In this document: positions 38,430 to 48,211 of the stretch, one piece after another | How the letters are laid out: every line of letters starts with the position of its first letter | How positions within the stretch are numbered: the stretch's first letter is position 1 | Assembly: GCA_947496145.1 (NCBI GenBank) | Contig: CANMBS010000028.1 | Span: 1-64,000 of the forward strand | Direction: 5' to 3' | DNA from: an uncultured Pseudovibrio sp. | GTDB lineage: Bacteria > Pseudomonadota > Alphaproteobacteria > Rhizobiales > Stappiaceae | Length of the DNA: 64,000 nucleotides | Made by a program: the position numbers and the translations under genes | Notes under the pieces: model-generated | The model's database searches: none | What the model was told of the DNA's origin: nothing | What the model saw: only the letters and a program-made list of their open reading frames with translations

Positions 38430-39827
38430 ATGACGAAGCAATCCATACATGTGGTTGGTGGTGGCCTGGCAGGCTCCGAAGCAGCATGGCAGATCGCCCA
38501 AAAGGGCCTTAAGGTCGTTCTGCACGAAATGCGCCCGACACGTGAGACCGACGCACACAAAACCGATGGCCTTGCCGAGCTGGTGTGCTCCAACTCCTTC
38601 CGCTCTGACGATGCTGAAAACAACGCTGTTGGCCTGCTTCATGCAGAATTGCGCGCAGCAGACTCTCTGATCATGAAATGCGCTGATGCCAACAAAGTAC
38701 CTGCTGGCGGCGCACTGGCTGTGGACCGCGACGGTTTTTCAGAAGCTGTACAGGCTGCGCTGGAAGGCCATGAGAACGTCGAGATCATCCGCGAAGAGAT
38801 TACCCGGATACCATCCGCCGAAAACGGGCAAGTCATTCTGGCAACTGGCCCGCTGACCTCTCCGGCACTTTCGGAGGAAATTCTGAAAGCTACTGGCGAA
38901 AATTCCCTCGCTTTCTTTGATGCCATCGCGCCAATCATCCATACCGAATCTATCAATATGGACAAGGCGTGGTATCAGTCCCGCTACGATAAGATCGGTC
39001 CCGGCGGCACCGGGAAAGACTATATCAACTGCCCGATGGACAAAGAGCAGTACGAAGCCTTCATTGATGCTCTGATTAATGGAGACAAAACCTCCTTCAA
39101 GGAGTGGGAAGAAAACACCCCATACTTTGACGGCTGCCTGCCGATTGAGGTCATGGCAGAACGTGGCCGCGAAACCCTGCGCCACGGCCCGATGAAACCA
39201 ATGGGGCTGACCAACGCACACCAGCCGGACATTAAGGCGTATGCCGTTGTTCAGCTTCGTCAGGATAACGCTCTGGGCACGCTTTACAATATGGTCGGCT
39301 TCCAGACCAAGCTGAAATACGGCGCTCAGGCTGAGATCTTCCGCATGATTCCGGGACTGGAAGACGCTCAGTTCGCACGCCTTGGTGGCCTGCACCGCAA
39401 CACCTTCCTCAATTCCCCGCGTCTTTTAGATGAGCAAATGCGCCTTAAAGCGCTGCCACATATACGCTTTGCCGGTCAGATCACCGGCTGTGAAGGGTAT
39501 GTGGAATCCACCGCTGTTGGCTGTATGACCGGCCTGTTCGCAGCTCATCAGGCGCTCGGCACAGACATCACACCACCACCGCCAACAACGGCGTGCGGCG
39601 CAATTATCAACCACATCACCGGGGGCCACATTGATCGTGAAGATGGCTCTGGTCCGCGCTCTTTCCAGCCGATGAACATCAACTTCGGCCTGCTGCCGCC
39701 ACTGGACGAAATGCCAAAGCACCCGGAAGGTAAACGCTTGCGCGGTAAGGAAAAAACTCGCCTGAAAAAGCAAGTCATGGCAAAACGCGGACTGGATGAC
39801 TTCAAGGCATGGGTTTCAACTGTCTGA
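38430..39827 (+). CDS. trmFO: Methylenetetrahydrofolate-tRNA-(uracil-5-)-methyltransferase
   Basis: 465-residue FAD- and folate-dependent enzyme that forms 5-methyluridine at position 54 of the tRNA T loop, using methylenetetrahydrofolate. The FAD-binding [13 protein letters not shown] is at the N terminus, followed by [16 protein letters not shown] (a conserved cysteine region) and [13 protein letters not shown], all typical of TrmFO/Gid. Full length. A terminator follows 30 bases after the stop. Divergent from the lipoprotein gene and convergent with the NDUFAF6-like gene. Confidence 0.96.
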   Translation: MTKQSIHVVGGGLAGSEAAWQIAQKGLKVVLHEMRPTRETDAHKTDGLAELVCSNSFRSDDAENNAVGLLHAELRAADSLIMKCADANKVPAGGALAVDRDGFSEAVQAALEGHENVEIIREEITRIPSAENGQVILATGPLTSPALSEEILKATGENSLAFFDAIAPIIHTESINMDKAWYQSRYDKIGPGGTGKDYINCPMDKEQYEAFIDALINGDKTSFKEWEENTPYFDGCLPIEVMAERGRETLRHGPMKPMGLTNAHQPDIKAYAVVQLRQDNALGTLYNMVGFQTKLKYGAQAEIFRMIPGLEDAQFARLGGLHRNTFLNSPRLLDEQMRLKALPHIRFAGQITGCEGYVESTAVGCMTGLFAAHQALGTDITPPPPTTACGAIINHITGGHIDREDGSGPRSFQPMNINFGLLPPLDEMPKHPEGKRLRGKEKTRLKKQVMAKRGLDDFKAWVSTV

Positions 39828-39856
39828 CGTCGCAGCACCCCACAGACTGATGCAGC

Positions 39857-39882
39857 AAGGGCCGGAAACTCCGGCCCTTTTT
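39857..39882 (+). terminator. Rho-independent terminator of trmFO
   Basis: AAGGGCCGG and CCGGCCCTT form a perfect 9-bp stem with an AAACT loop and end in TTTTT. It touches the stop codon of the opposing gene. Confidence 0.93.
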
Positions 39883-40742
39883 CAACTTCTGGCAAGCTTT
39901 TTCAGGCGCCGCGAGGTTCGCCACATATGCCACATGCGCCAGATATGAGGTGCCCCGCCGCACACTTGCAGTGGCTCAAAGCTATCCTTATCTGCCTCAT
40001 TGAAAAACAACTCCACCTGAAACACCGGTAAAAAAGCAGGCAGGACAGACAGATCGATACCCTTGAGCGCATGCTCGCAGGAATCCAGATGCGCCTTGGC
40101 ATGATCAATCATTTCCTCAAAGACAGCCCAGACACCATCATCTGAGGTCTTGCCCTGTAGTGCGCTGGCCATAACATTATGATGCGCCAGCACATCATTG
40201 GGCACAAACTGCTGATGCCGGGAGGCCTGCCACGCCAGTGTCTGCATCAACCCGGACATGGCATAAGCGACCCCGCCATGACCACAGGCATCAGACACTT
40301 GCCGGTCAGATGGCTTACCGCTCAGGATCATGGAAGCCAGCAAAATCAGTGCTGAACTTGTCTCCCCACAATACCCCTCCAGATCATTGAGGGTGGGCAT
40401 CGGGTCCGAATAAAGATCAAATCGCCGCGCTTCTATGAGATTGAGCAGTGGTTCTCTGGGCAGTTTAAAATGAGTGACCGTTTCCAAAATCGCCTGAGCC
40501 ACCGGATTATGCTGCACATCTCCATGGTCTTTTCCGCTTACTGCGTCATGCCACCATTGCAGGCGGATTTCACCGGGCATCGGCTCATTCACCAGCTCGC
40601 GCACACGCGAAATCTCACAGGCAAATGCGTAAAGAGCAATCAAACCTGGCCGTGCAGTAATAGGCGCATAAAGCGTGCTCAAATATCGCTCATAGGAAAA
40701 GCGTTTTACAAAATCACTACAATAGGCATAGGCTTGGCTCAT
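39882..40742 (-). CDS. Squalene/phytoene synthase-like protein, NDUFAF6 type
   Basis: 286-residue protein of the squalene/phytoene synthase superfamily. LIALYAFACEISRVRELV and GEIRLQWWHDAV align with the first helices of the family. The two Asp-rich motifs that bind diphosphate-Mg are absent: the first reads CEISRVRE, and the second region reads SGLMQTLAWQASRH. A terpenoid synthase activity is therefore unlikely. The nearest known role is that of human NDUFAF6, a complex I assembly factor. The start may be ATG 40742 or GTG 40754; neither has a good ribosome site. It follows the NDUFAF3-like gene by about 20 bases. Confidence 0.8.
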   Translation of the reverse strand: MSQAYAYCSDFVKRFSYERYLSTLYAPITARPGLIALYAFACEISRVRELVNEPMPGEIRLQWWHDAVSGKDHGDVQHNPVAQAILETVTHFKLPREPLLNLIEARRFDLYSDPMPTLNDLEGYCGETSSALILLASMILSGKPSDRQVSDACGHGGVAYAMSGLMQTLAWQASRHQQFVPNDVLAHHNVMASALQGKTSDDGVWAVFEEMIDHAKAHLDSCEHALKGIDLSVLPAFLPVFQVELFFNEADKDSFEPLQVCGGAPHIWRMWHMWRTSRRLKKLARS

Positions 40743-40763
40743 AGCTGGGTCCACTGCTCTTTA

Positions 40764-41168
40764 TCAGGTGTTTTCAACTGCAATAAACACGGCTGCTACA
40801 GCGCGATCTTCCCCAAGCATCACGTTGTAAGTACGCACTGCCGCTCCCGTCGCCATACTGTCAACCATAATACCCCGTTCCCGAAATGGCGCTTTGCGTG
40901 ATTCAGGAAACGGCTTGAGTTCATCTCCCGCACCAATCAGCAAAACCTCGATACCGTCGGCCTCTTTAAGCACCTGAGCCAGCGCGTCATCACTGATTTC
41001 TTCAAAACTGACTGGCTCCCACCCGTAAATCCCTGAGGGAACACACATCAAAGACCCGCGATGAGACATATCCGCAAACCGAAACCCGCCATTGCCGTAG
41101 GCATCAATCTGAACCATGCTCGGATAATGCGCATCCCGCACTTCCAATGGCTCTCCGCGTTTTCCCAT
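40764..41168 (-). CDS. Mth938/DUF498 domain protein, NDUFAF3 type
   Basis: 134-residue protein covering the whole Mth938-like fold: IDAYGNGGFRFADMSHRGS, then LLIGAGDE, GIMVDSMATGAAVRTYNVML and AAVFIAVE. Human NDUFAF3, a complex I assembly factor, belongs to this family, and bacterial members often sit beside secDF. ATG 41168 is chosen over the upstream open frame (to 41291) because GGAG lies six bases before it and the family begins here. A hairpin with TTTTC separates it from secF, so it may be partly independent of the sec operon. Confidence 0.85.
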   Translation of the reverse strand: MGKRGEPLEVRDAHYPSMVQIDAYGNGGFRFADMSHRGSLMCVPSGIYGWEPVSFEEISDDALAQVLKEADGIEVLLIGAGDELKPFPESRKAPFRERGIMVDSMATGAAVRTYNVMLGEDRAVAAVFIAVENT

Positions 41169-41253
41169 TGTGATCTCCAGTTTCTGCACGCACCCAGTAT
41201 AGGCGCAAAGGTATAGCCACTGTTTAATTACATAGAAAAGAATGTCCAATAGA

Positions 41254-41289
41254 AAATGGGGCCGACCACAACCGTGCTCAGCCCCATCC
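41254..41289 (-). terminator. Possible terminator between secF and the NDUFAF3-like gene
   Basis: Minus-strand ATGGGGC and GCCCCAT form a 7-bp stem with an 18-base loop followed by TTTTC. The long loop makes it a weaker candidate. Confidence 0.5.
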
Positions 41290-41312
41290 AAATATCAATC
41301 TATTTCCGTAGT

Positions 41313-42254
41313 TTATGCAGATTTTGCCGGAGACGTCTCGTCATCCTTCTTGTCAAACACGCTGGTACGAAGCTTCATCAGCATCAGCAACGGAGAGGCA
41401 AGGAAGATAGAAGAGTAAGTACCAATCACGATACCGAAGATCATGGCCAGCACGAACGACTGGATCACTTCACCGCCCAGGAAGTACAACGCAAACAGCG
41501 CCAGCAAAGTGGTCACAGATGTCATAGTTGTACGGGACAAGGTTTCGTTGATGGACTTATCAAGCAGCTCTTCCAGAGAAAGACGCTTGTAACGACGCAG
41601 GTTTTCGCGAATACGGTCATAAACAACCACCGTATCATTGAGCGAGTAACCGATGATCGTCAGCACCGCCGCAATACTGGACAAGGTAAAGTCCAGTTGC
41701 AGGATGGAAAACAGGCCAACCGTCAGCAAAATATCGTTGAAGGTTGTGATGATCGCTCCCACTGCGAACTGCCATTCAAAGCGGAACCAGATGTAAAACA
41801 TGATCATCAAAAGCGCAGAGCCAACTGCCAGCGTACCTGCATAAGCAAGCTCACCAGACACACGCGGCCCAACCACTTCTGTTCTGCGGAACTCGTAGCC
41901 ATCGGTGAATGCACCACGCACACGCTCCACAACGCTTTGCTGAGCGTCTTCACCTTCACCCTGAGCTTCAATACGGATCAGAACTTCGGTAGGACTACCA
42001 AATTCCTGCACCTGTACATCCCCCAGATCAAGGCCACCCAGTGTCCGGCGGATTTGTGCGATATTGGCAGGCCCGTTTGTGGACTGAAGCTCGATCAAAG
42101 TACCGCCTTTAAAGTCGATACCGTAGTTCAGGCCAACAGTCAGAAACAGTACCACTGCCAGAATTGCCGTAATTCCGGAAAACGGAAAACTCAGCACCCG
42201 CCAATGCATGAAGCGGAAGTTTGTCTGCTCAGGAACAAGTCTAAGAAGTTTCAT
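41313..42254 (-). CDS. secF: Protein translocase subunit SecF
   Basis: 313-residue inner-membrane subunit that, with SecD and YajC, uses proton motive force to help export through SecYEG. TM1 is followed by the GIDFKGGTLIELQ motif. The C-terminal block of about five TM segments carries GYSLNDTVVVYDRIREN, the conserved RND-type SecF motif. It follows secD by 15 bases and ends the sec set. Normal length. Confidence 0.97.
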   Translation of the reverse strand: MKLLRLVPEQTNFRFMHWRVLSFPFSGITAILAVVLFLTVGLNYGIDFKGGTLIELQSTNGPANIAQIRRTLGGLDLGDVQVQEFGSPTEVLIRIEAQGEGEDAQQSVVERVRGAFTDGYEFRRTEVVGPRVSGELAYAGTLAVGSALLMIMFYIWFRFEWQFAVGAIITTFNDILLTVGLFSILQLDFTLSSIAAVLTIIGYSLNDTVVVYDRIRENLRRYKRLSLEELLDKSINETLSRTTMTSVTTLLALFALYFLGGEVIQSFVLAMIFGIVIGTYSSIFLASPLLMLMKLRTSVFDKKDDETSPAKSA

Positions 42255-42269
42255 GAGGCATGCTCCGAA

Positions 42270-43874
42270 CTAAATTGGCAGCTTGGATGGACGCTTGCGC
42301 TTCACCCACATTGCAATAAGGAAACGCGACACGGTGAACGCAGAAAAGACGGTTGTGAAAATACCGATCATCAGGGTCACGGCAAAGCCTTTAACAGGCC
42401 CGGAACCGATGAAGAACAGGATCACAGCCACAATCAGCGTGGTGATGTTCGCATCCAGAATGGTGCCAAGTGCACGGCTGAAGCCCGCATCAATTGCACC
42501 AATAGCAGACCGCCCTGCCCGCGCTTCTTCACGAATACGTTCATAAATCAGCACGTTCGCATCAACTGCCATACCGATAGTCAAAACGACACCTGCAATA
42601 CCCGGTAGCGTCAATGTTGCCTGAAGCGTTGTCAGAACGCCAAAAATCAGGAACACGTTTGCGCTCAGTGCAAGGTTTGCAATGATGCCGAACTGCCCGT
42701 AGGCCGCAAACATGAAGATCACAACAGCAGCAGCAGCCACGATGGACGCAACCTTACCGCTATCAATGGAGTCCTGACCAAGGCCCGGACCAACGGAGCG
42801 TTCTTCAACCACATCCAGCTGTGCAGGAAGTGCACCAGCGCGAAGCAGAACGGCAAGATCATTTGCACCATCAACAGTAAAGCTGCCGGAAATCTGACCG
42901 GAGCCACCTGTAATTGGTTGTCGGATAACCGGGGCGGTGATCACTTCGTTATCCAGAACAATCGCAAACGGTCGTCCAACATTTGCACGAGTCACATCCG
43001 CAAAGACGCGGGCTCCGGCAGTGTTGAAACGGAAGTTCACCACTGGTTCATTGGTCTGCTGGTCAAACCCAACAGAAGCATCCTGAAGCTCTTCCCCCGT
43101 CAGCAGCGGAGTAGAATCCAGCAGATATGGCTGGCCGTCAGAACCGTCAACAACCATCGTACCAGATGGCGGACGGCCCTGAAGCGCTTGAGAAGCGCTC
43201 ATTTCCTGGCTAACCATATGGAAGCTCAGCACCGCGGTTGCTCCGATGAGGTCCTTCAGGCGCTGCGGATCAGATTCACCCGGCGCTTCAACAAGAATAC
43301 GATCAGAACCCTGACGCTGAATGGATGGCTCAGTCGTTCCAAGTTCATCGACGCGGCGACGAATTACCTCGATGGATTGCTTCACAACAGAAGCAAGGCG
43401 GAAGTCCAGCCCTTCAGGCGAAAAGGTCATGCGGAACAGACCATTGCCCTGAGGCTCAACGACAAATTCATTGATTGTCGCACCGCCGAACACGCCTGAA
43501 TTCAGCGGATTTACAAGTCCGGCAAGACGCTGTTCAGCTTCGTCAAAGCGCGCGGCATCGCGAATACGCACCTGTACGCTGTCCCCCTGGATACCCAGTC
43601 CGGTATATCCGATACGCGGGTTTTCGCGCAAGGTACGGCGAATGTTGCCGACCAGCTGCTTGAACTGCTTTTCTTTATAATCTTCTTTATCAACCTCATA
43701 GAGCAGATAGGCACCGCCCTGAAGGTCAAGACCGAGAACAATCTGGCGCTTCGGCATGAAGTCTGGCCAGGATTGCACGGTGCTTGCCGGAAAGAAATTC
43801 GGCAATGTTGTAAATATACCGCCCAGTATTACAACGAGAATGAGGGCGATTTTCCAACGCGCAAAATGAAGCAT
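42270..43874 (-). CDS. secD: Protein translocase subunit SecD
   Basis: 534-residue inner-membrane partner of SecF. It has an N-terminal TM segment then GLDLQGGAYLLYEV. The large periplasmic P1 region follows, including RRRVDELGTTEPSIQRQG and ILVEAPGESDP. The C-terminal six-TM block has GMAVDANVLIYERIREE, which holds the conserved Asp of the proton path. Intermediate in position between yajC and secF, same strand, forming the yajC-secD-secF operon. Confidence 0.97.
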   Translation of the reverse strand: MLHFARWKIALILVVILGGIFTTLPNFFPASTVQSWPDFMPKRQIVLGLDLQGGAYLLYEVDKEDYKEKQFKQLVGNIRRTLRENPRIGYTGLGIQGDSVQVRIRDAARFDEAEQRLAGLVNPLNSGVFGGATINEFVVEPQGNGLFRMTFSPEGLDFRLASVVKQSIEVIRRRVDELGTTEPSIQRQGSDRILVEAPGESDPQRLKDLIGATAVLSFHMVSQEMSASQALQGRPPSGTMVVDGSDGQPYLLDSTPLLTGEELQDASVGFDQQTNEPVVNFRFNTAGARVFADVTRANVGRPFAIVLDNEVITAPVIRQPITGGSGQISGSFTVDGANDLAVLLRAGALPAQLDVVEERSVGPGLGQDSIDSGKVASIVAAAAVVIFMFAAYGQFGIIANLALSANVFLIFGVLTTLQATLTLPGIAGVVLTIGMAVDANVLIYERIREEARAGRSAIGAIDAGFSRALGTILDANITTLIVAVILFFIGSGPVKGFAVTLMIGIFTTVFSAFTVSRFLIAMWVKRKRPSKLPI

Positions 43875-43969
43875 GAGTATATGCCCGGTCCTAGTATAGG
43901 CAGACCGCTCTCCCGCCAGATAAAACCAGCAGCGGAAAGCGGCCTGAAACTACAGGTATCAAGGCGCGA

Positions 43970-44299
43970 TTATTCGCCGTCCTTGACAGGTTCACCTTTG
44001 GAGCGAACCTCCTGAATCATAGCGCGGGAAACACGCACGCGCGTACCCTCTGCAATGTCCACCTGCAGTTCAGTTTCATCAACAACCTTGGCAACTTTAC
44101 CGATCAGACCACCAGAGGTCACAATAGTGTCGCCACGACGCACGTTGCTCACCATTTCCTGGTGCGCTTTCATACGCTGACGTTGAGGGCGAATGATCAG
44201 GAACCACATGATCACGAAGATCAGAACGAATGGCACGATGGACATAACAATGTCCGGAGCACCACCTGCGACCTGTGCATAGGCAGGGGTAATAAGCAT
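43970..44299 (-). CDS. yajC: Preprotein translocase subunit YajC
   Basis: 109-residue small membrane protein of the SecDF-YajC complex. It has a single TM (VLIFVIMWFLIIRPQ) with the family motif RPQRQRMKAHQ after it, and a soluble part with GDTIVTSGGLIGKV. ATG with GGAGAAA upstream. First gene of the sec operon, divergent from the DUF815 ATPase. Confidence 0.95.
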   Translation of the reverse strand: MLITPAYAQVAGGAPDIVMSIVPFVLIFVIMWFLIIRPQRQRMKAHQEMVSNVRRGDTIVTSGGLIGKVAKVVDETELQVDIAEGTRVRVSRAMIQEVRSKGEPVKDGE

Positions 44300-44610
44300 T
44301 AGTTTCTCCTTACCACAAACTCCTGGGGAGTTTCGTGGCGTTCATTAAACAATTGGAGAGATAACTTCTCCAAAAATGACCTTGGCCCGACAGAACAAGG
44401 ATTTTGGCTGGACTATACAGTCCACTCCAGTGTTTTCAAGGCATTGACATGCGAACTGGCACTTTCCCCAAGAGTATTGGGCATGATAGAGGTTTACATA
44501 GGGATACTTGACCACAGTTCAAAGAGCAGAACCCTCACTGAGACAATTTTTCACTTCTACCACTCACCCGGTACTCATATCAGCACACTTAAATCACATC
44601 GTAAATTAAC
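44300..44610. other. Divergent intergenic region yajC / DUF815 ATPase
   Basis: 311 bases that must hold the promoters of the sec operon and of the ATPase gene. I see no gene and no strong repeat. Confidence 0.4.
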
Positions 44611-45504
44611 ATGACCATCAAAGATAACTCCTCTGAAATCGCTATTTTAACCTCTAAGCTGGACGAAATTGTCAAACTGCTGGCAACGACAGTTCCCACA
44701 CCTTCAGCACCACCTGATTTTGACAGGGCAGACGCATTTGTTTTTCAGCCAAACCCTCTGGGACTTATCCCGGTTGAAAAAGTCAATCGCGTGGATATTA
44801 GCCTGCTCAAAGGCGTTGATCACTCCAAGAAAATGCTGATGGAAAACACCAAGCGATTTGCAAACAACCTGCCTGCCAACAACGTGCTCTTATGGGGCGC
44901 GCGGGGCATGGGCAAGTCATCTCTGGTAAAATCCGCTCACGCAGCAATCAATGAAGCTTATTCAGACCGCCCCGGCTTCAGATTACTCAATCTGATCGAA
45001 ATTCACCGCGAGGACATCGAAGCCCTGCCCCTGCTTATGAACGAGCTGCGCGGCAAACCTTACAATTTCATCATCTTCTGCGATGATCTTTCCTTCGACG
45101 GTGACGACACCAGCTACAAGAGCTTAAAGGCAGCCCTCGACGGCGGCATCGAAGGTCGCCCGGAAAACGTTCTGTTTTACGCAACCTCCAACCGCAGGCA
45201 CCTGCTCCCCCGCGATATGATGGAGAACGAACGCTCAACCGCTATCCATGCCAGTGAAGCCGTTGAGGAAAAAGTCTCCCTCTCCGACCGCTTTGGCCTG
45301 TGGATCGGTTTTCATAAATGCTCACAGGATGAGTATCTGGACATGATCTATGGATACGTCGAGCACTTCAAACTGAAGATAGATCAGGAGCAGTTGCGCG
45401 CAAAAGCGCTGGAATGGTCCACAACGCGCGGTGCCCGTTCAGGCCGCGTTGCCTGGCAGTTTATTCAAGATCTCGCCGGAAGTCTTGGACAAACACTTCG
45501 CTGA
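44611..45504 (+). CDS. DUF815 family AAA-type ATPase
   Basis: 297-residue predicted cytosolic ATPase. The Walker A is WGARGMGKSSLVK near residues 92-104, and the Walker B-like IIFCDDLSF lies about 65 residues later. NRRHLLPRDMM and LSDRFGLWIGF are characteristic DUF815 motifs. Members are widespread in alpha- and betaproteobacteria and lack an established function. A hairpin follows the stop, and the opposing gene is the M23 lipoprotein. Confidence 0.88.
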   Translation: MTIKDNSSEIAILTSKLDEIVKLLATTVPTPSAPPDFDRADAFVFQPNPLGLIPVEKVNRVDISLLKGVDHSKKMLMENTKRFANNLPANNVLLWGARGMGKSSLVKSAHAAINEAYSDRPGFRLLNLIEIHREDIEALPLLMNELRGKPYNFIIFCDDLSFDGDDTSYKSLKAALDGGIEGRPENVLFYATSNRRHLLPRDMMENERSTAIHASEAVEEKVSLSDRFGLWIGFHKCSQDEYLDMIYGYVEHFKLKIDQEQLRAKALEWSTTRGARSGRVAWQFIQDLAGSLGQTLR

Positions 45505-45511
45505 ACACAAA

Positions 45512-45542
45512 CCCCTCGGTGATAACTTCTGTCACCGAGGGG
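45512..45542. terminator. Hairpin between convergent genes
   Basis: CCCCTCGGTGA pairs perfectly with TCACCGAGGGG (11 bp, nine-base loop) just after the DUF815 stop. A loose T-rich tract follows on the plus strand. Confidence 0.7.
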
Positions 45543-45581
45543 CCTGATTATTTTGAAAAGCCCCCAAAGGGACCTCCCCCT

Positions 45582-47345
45582 TTATGAACGCGGCAGATAA
45601 TTCATCGGATCAACCGGCTTGTTATCCTTGCGAAGCTCAAAATGAAGTTGCGGCTGCGTGACTGATCCCGTCGCCCCGGCCATAGCGATAGTCTGACCGC
45701 GACGCACCACATCACCCCGGCGCACTTTCAGTGCTTTATTGTGAGCATAAGCTGATACCCAACCGTTGTCATGGCGGATCAGAACCAGATTGCCGAAGCC
45801 TTTCAGTTCATTACCAGCGTAAACAATAGTCCCGTCTTCAGCAGCCTTAATATCTGTCCCCGATGGTACAGCCAGGTTGATCCCGTCGTTTTTGGACCCG
45901 CCCGGCTTCACACCAAAGTCAGAAATAATGCGACCGCGTACCGGCCAGCGGAATGTGGTCTCCTCCAGAACAGGGGCGGGTTTGGCAGTCTTTGCTGCAC
46001 TTTGAACAGGCGCAGGCTTAGAAACCTCAGTCTGCTGAACCGCAACAACCCGCTCCTGCTGCACAGGAGCCACAGGTCCTTCAGGAATGACAGGAGCGAT
46101 TGGACGCTGCACAGCCTCATTACCTGAATTTACAGGAGCAAGAGAACTTGCCAGCGTTCTTTGTCCGCCAGCAGCAGGGAGCTTGCGCACCACCTTCACA
46201 ACATCAGATTTCGGCTTAGGCACGACCTTCACACCAGAAATACTTGCGGTATGAACAACACGCTGCCCGCCGGAAATACGTGGCTTACTCTTTGGCACAA
46301 CACTGGCATTCAACGGAGCTACACCACGCCCACTCTGCCCGGCAACAGGTGACCCATAAACCGCTTGCGCTGCAGCTGGACGTGCGCCCTGAATGGGCTG
46401 CAATGACTGGCTGCGATAGGTCGTCGGCTGCTGCGAAGACCTGTAAACCTGCGTCGGCACAGGCTGACGCACCGGCTCCAGTGAGGACGCAGGCAAAGTC
46501 TGAACCGGGCTTTTTTGCTGAACCGGATAAGCAGGCGGCGGCGCATCACTCACAACACGCCGTGACCGCTCCCCTACATTTCCGGGTGGGACCAGATTTG
46601 CAGCGATTTTGGTTGTAAAAGCGTCCCGCGAAGCTTTGCGAGCAGCATAACTCCCATTGGCATTTAAAGGCGCAACATAACTGGAAGGGATAGACGCCGT
46701 CGTCTCAGGCTGCGCGGAACGTGACGGGAGTTGATGCGGCAATACCCGCGCACCAGCCTTAGGCGTGCGCTTGATCTTTCGCACCACCTTCGCCGGAATG
46801 ATCACGTTATCCCCCGGCTGCAAGGCAGACCCGACGGTGACACGGTTGGTATGCAAAATAACATCAACAGGCACACGGTGCTGCCAGGACAGGCTCTCAA
46901 CATTTTCATTGGCTTTCAGCCGGACAACACGTCCGCCCTCAGCACTCCACCGCGCATTGCCAGCACCTGGTGACTTGGCAAGAGATGCCGGAACCCGTGC
47001 ACCTGCACGTTCACGTTCGCGAACAGGAGTAGAGGCTTGAGAGAATTTCGGTTGCCAGAGCTGCTGTGTGTAAGCGCGGGGCTGCACGGAGCCAGTCACA
47101 ACAGGACCATGACCTGATGCAGGAGCTGGCAACATCACGCCACGCTGCACAACACTTTCAGATTTTGCAGCAGAAAGCCCCGGCGTAACCACAACAGCAG
47201 TTTGCGCCGGAAGCGACGGATCATCGACATATTCAGATTGACCAAATCGGTCCATTTGACCGCTGCAACCAAGAAGGCCAGCTGATAACACGACAAATGC
47301 TACAGAGCGCCGCAATCTGGCTTTCTCACGGGAATGAAACTGCAT
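45582..47345 (-). CDS. NlpD-like lipoprotein with LysM and degenerate M23 (LytM) domain
   Basis: 587-residue predicted lipoprotein: basic N terminus, hydrophobic core and lipobox LLGC. A LysM peptidoglycan-binding motif lies at about residues 135-185 (VVRLKANENVESLSW - LQPGDNVIIP). A Pro/Gln/Ala-rich linker of about 280 residues follows, then a C-terminal LytM/M23 domain. The zinc ligands are missing: the HxGID position reads NDGIN, and the HLHFE motif reads QLHFE. So it should activate a murein amidase, like NlpD or EnvC, rather than cut peptidoglycan itself (inference). ATG 47345 has AGGGCGG upstream. It follows pcm, the order typical of nlpD loci. Confidence 0.88.
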   Translation of the reverse strand: MQFHSREKARLRRSVAFVVLSAGLLGCSGQMDRFGQSEYVDDPSLPAQTAVVVTPGLSAAKSESVVQRGVMLPAPASGHGPVVTGSVQPRAYTQQLWQPKFSQASTPVRERERAGARVPASLAKSPGAGNARWSAEGGRVVRLKANENVESLSWQHRVPVDVILHTNRVTVGSALQPGDNVIIPAKVVRKIKRTPKAGARVLPHQLPSRSAQPETTASIPSSYVAPLNANGSYAARKASRDAFTTKIAANLVPPGNVGERSRRVVSDAPPPAYPVQQKSPVQTLPASSLEPVRQPVPTQVYRSSQQPTTYRSQSLQPIQGARPAAAQAVYGSPVAGQSGRGVAPLNASVVPKSKPRISGGQRVVHTASISGVKVVPKPKSDVVKVVRKLPAAGGQRTLASSLAPVNSGNEAVQRPIAPVIPEGPVAPVQQERVVAVQQTEVSKPAPVQSAAKTAKPAPVLEETTFRWPVRGRIISDFGVKPGGSKNDGINLAVPSGTDIKAAEDGTIVYAGNELKGFGNLVLIRHDNGWVSAYAHNKALKVRRGDVVRRGQTIAMAGATGSVTQPQLHFELRKDNKPVDPMNYLPRS

Positions 47346-47434
47346 AACCGCCCTACCCAATACAAATAAAAGGCTAACTGCGGTTAGTTTACTTTCAACA
47401 CAGTTGATAAAGACTTAATCAAAGCCTTTAAGAG

Positions 47435-48127
47435 TTACAGTTTTGCAGCAATTCCTGGCGTAAGGGAAACGTAGCGAAAACACCCCAGCTCCATTTCGTC
47501 CAAACCACGGCCACCCTTATCATATTGCACCAGCCGACAAGGACCTTCCCCCTCCTTAACCGGAGCCAGAAGACGCCCGCCGGGAGCCAGACGGTCAAAC
47601 AAAAAGCCCGGAACGCGCTCAATTGAGCCACTTAAGATGATCCGGTCAAACGGCCCATCATCCTCATCATCCCCAACCGGAGCTGCAAATCCATCAGCAT
47701 GAACCACATCCACATTGTTGATTTTGCAGGACCGCAAACGCTCGCGTGCAAGGTCCGCCAGTGTGCGGTACCGTTCCAGCGAAACTATCCGGTCACAAAT
47801 TTTTGAAAACACCGCTGCCTGATACCCGGACCCGCTGCCGATTTCCAAAAGGGAATGATCCGGTTTCATCTGCAAAAACTCAGCCAGTTTGCCAATGAGA
47901 GATGGCTGTGTGCTCATCTGCCCGCAATCAATAGGAAAGGCACGGTCTTCATAGGCCAGAAACTGCTGACCAGCAGACAGGAACAATTTCCGGGGAATAG
48001 CCTCCAGCGCACTCAGAACATCAGTATTCTGCACCCCTTCAGAGCGCAGCTTCATCACCCATGCAGCTTGCTTGGCAAGGTTTTCCGCAAACTGCCCCTC
48101 TTCATCCGCAAATAGACTGTCTTCCAT
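47435..48127 (-). CDS. pcm: Protein-L-isoaspartate O-methyltransferase
   Basis: 230-residue SAM-dependent enzyme that methylates isoaspartyl residues to start their repair. Motif I is LLEIGSGSGYQAAV, with RKLFLSAGQQFLAYEDRAFPI before it and DRIILSGSIERVPG after. The last motif has SGSIE where family members usually have TAAxx. ATG 48127 with GGAG eight bases upstream is chosen over the frame start at 48172. Located between surE and the NlpD-like gene, the usual stationary-phase gene order. Confidence 0.92.
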   Translation of the reverse strand: MEDSLFADEEGQFAENLAKQAAWVMKLRSEGVQNTDVLSALEAIPRKLFLSAGQQFLAYEDRAFPIDCGQMSTQPSLIGKLAEFLQMKPDHSLLEIGSGSGYQAAVFSKICDRIVSLERYRTLADLARERLRSCKINNVDVVHADGFAAPVGDDEDDGPFDRIILSGSIERVPGFLFDRLAPGGRLLAPVKEGEGPCRLVQYDKGGRGLDEMELGCFRYVSLTPGIAAKL

Positions 48128-48211
48128 TTTAAAAACTCCGTCTACCAGCAGCAGCAGCAAGCCTGCTGGCAAACCAGCAAGCTCTGTTCAATAAACTCAA
48201 AATCAAACGCC

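Noticed and set aside
39882-40742. Phytoene or squalene synthase (carotenoid/hopanoid pathway)
   Set aside because: Both Asp-rich metal-binding motifs are missing and no other terpenoid genes adjoin it.
41256-42608. 450-codon plus-strand frame opposite secF and secD
   Set aside because: It is antisense to two unmistakable sec genes, lacks recognisable domains and has low-complexity His/Gln/Asn-rich content typical of antisense frames.
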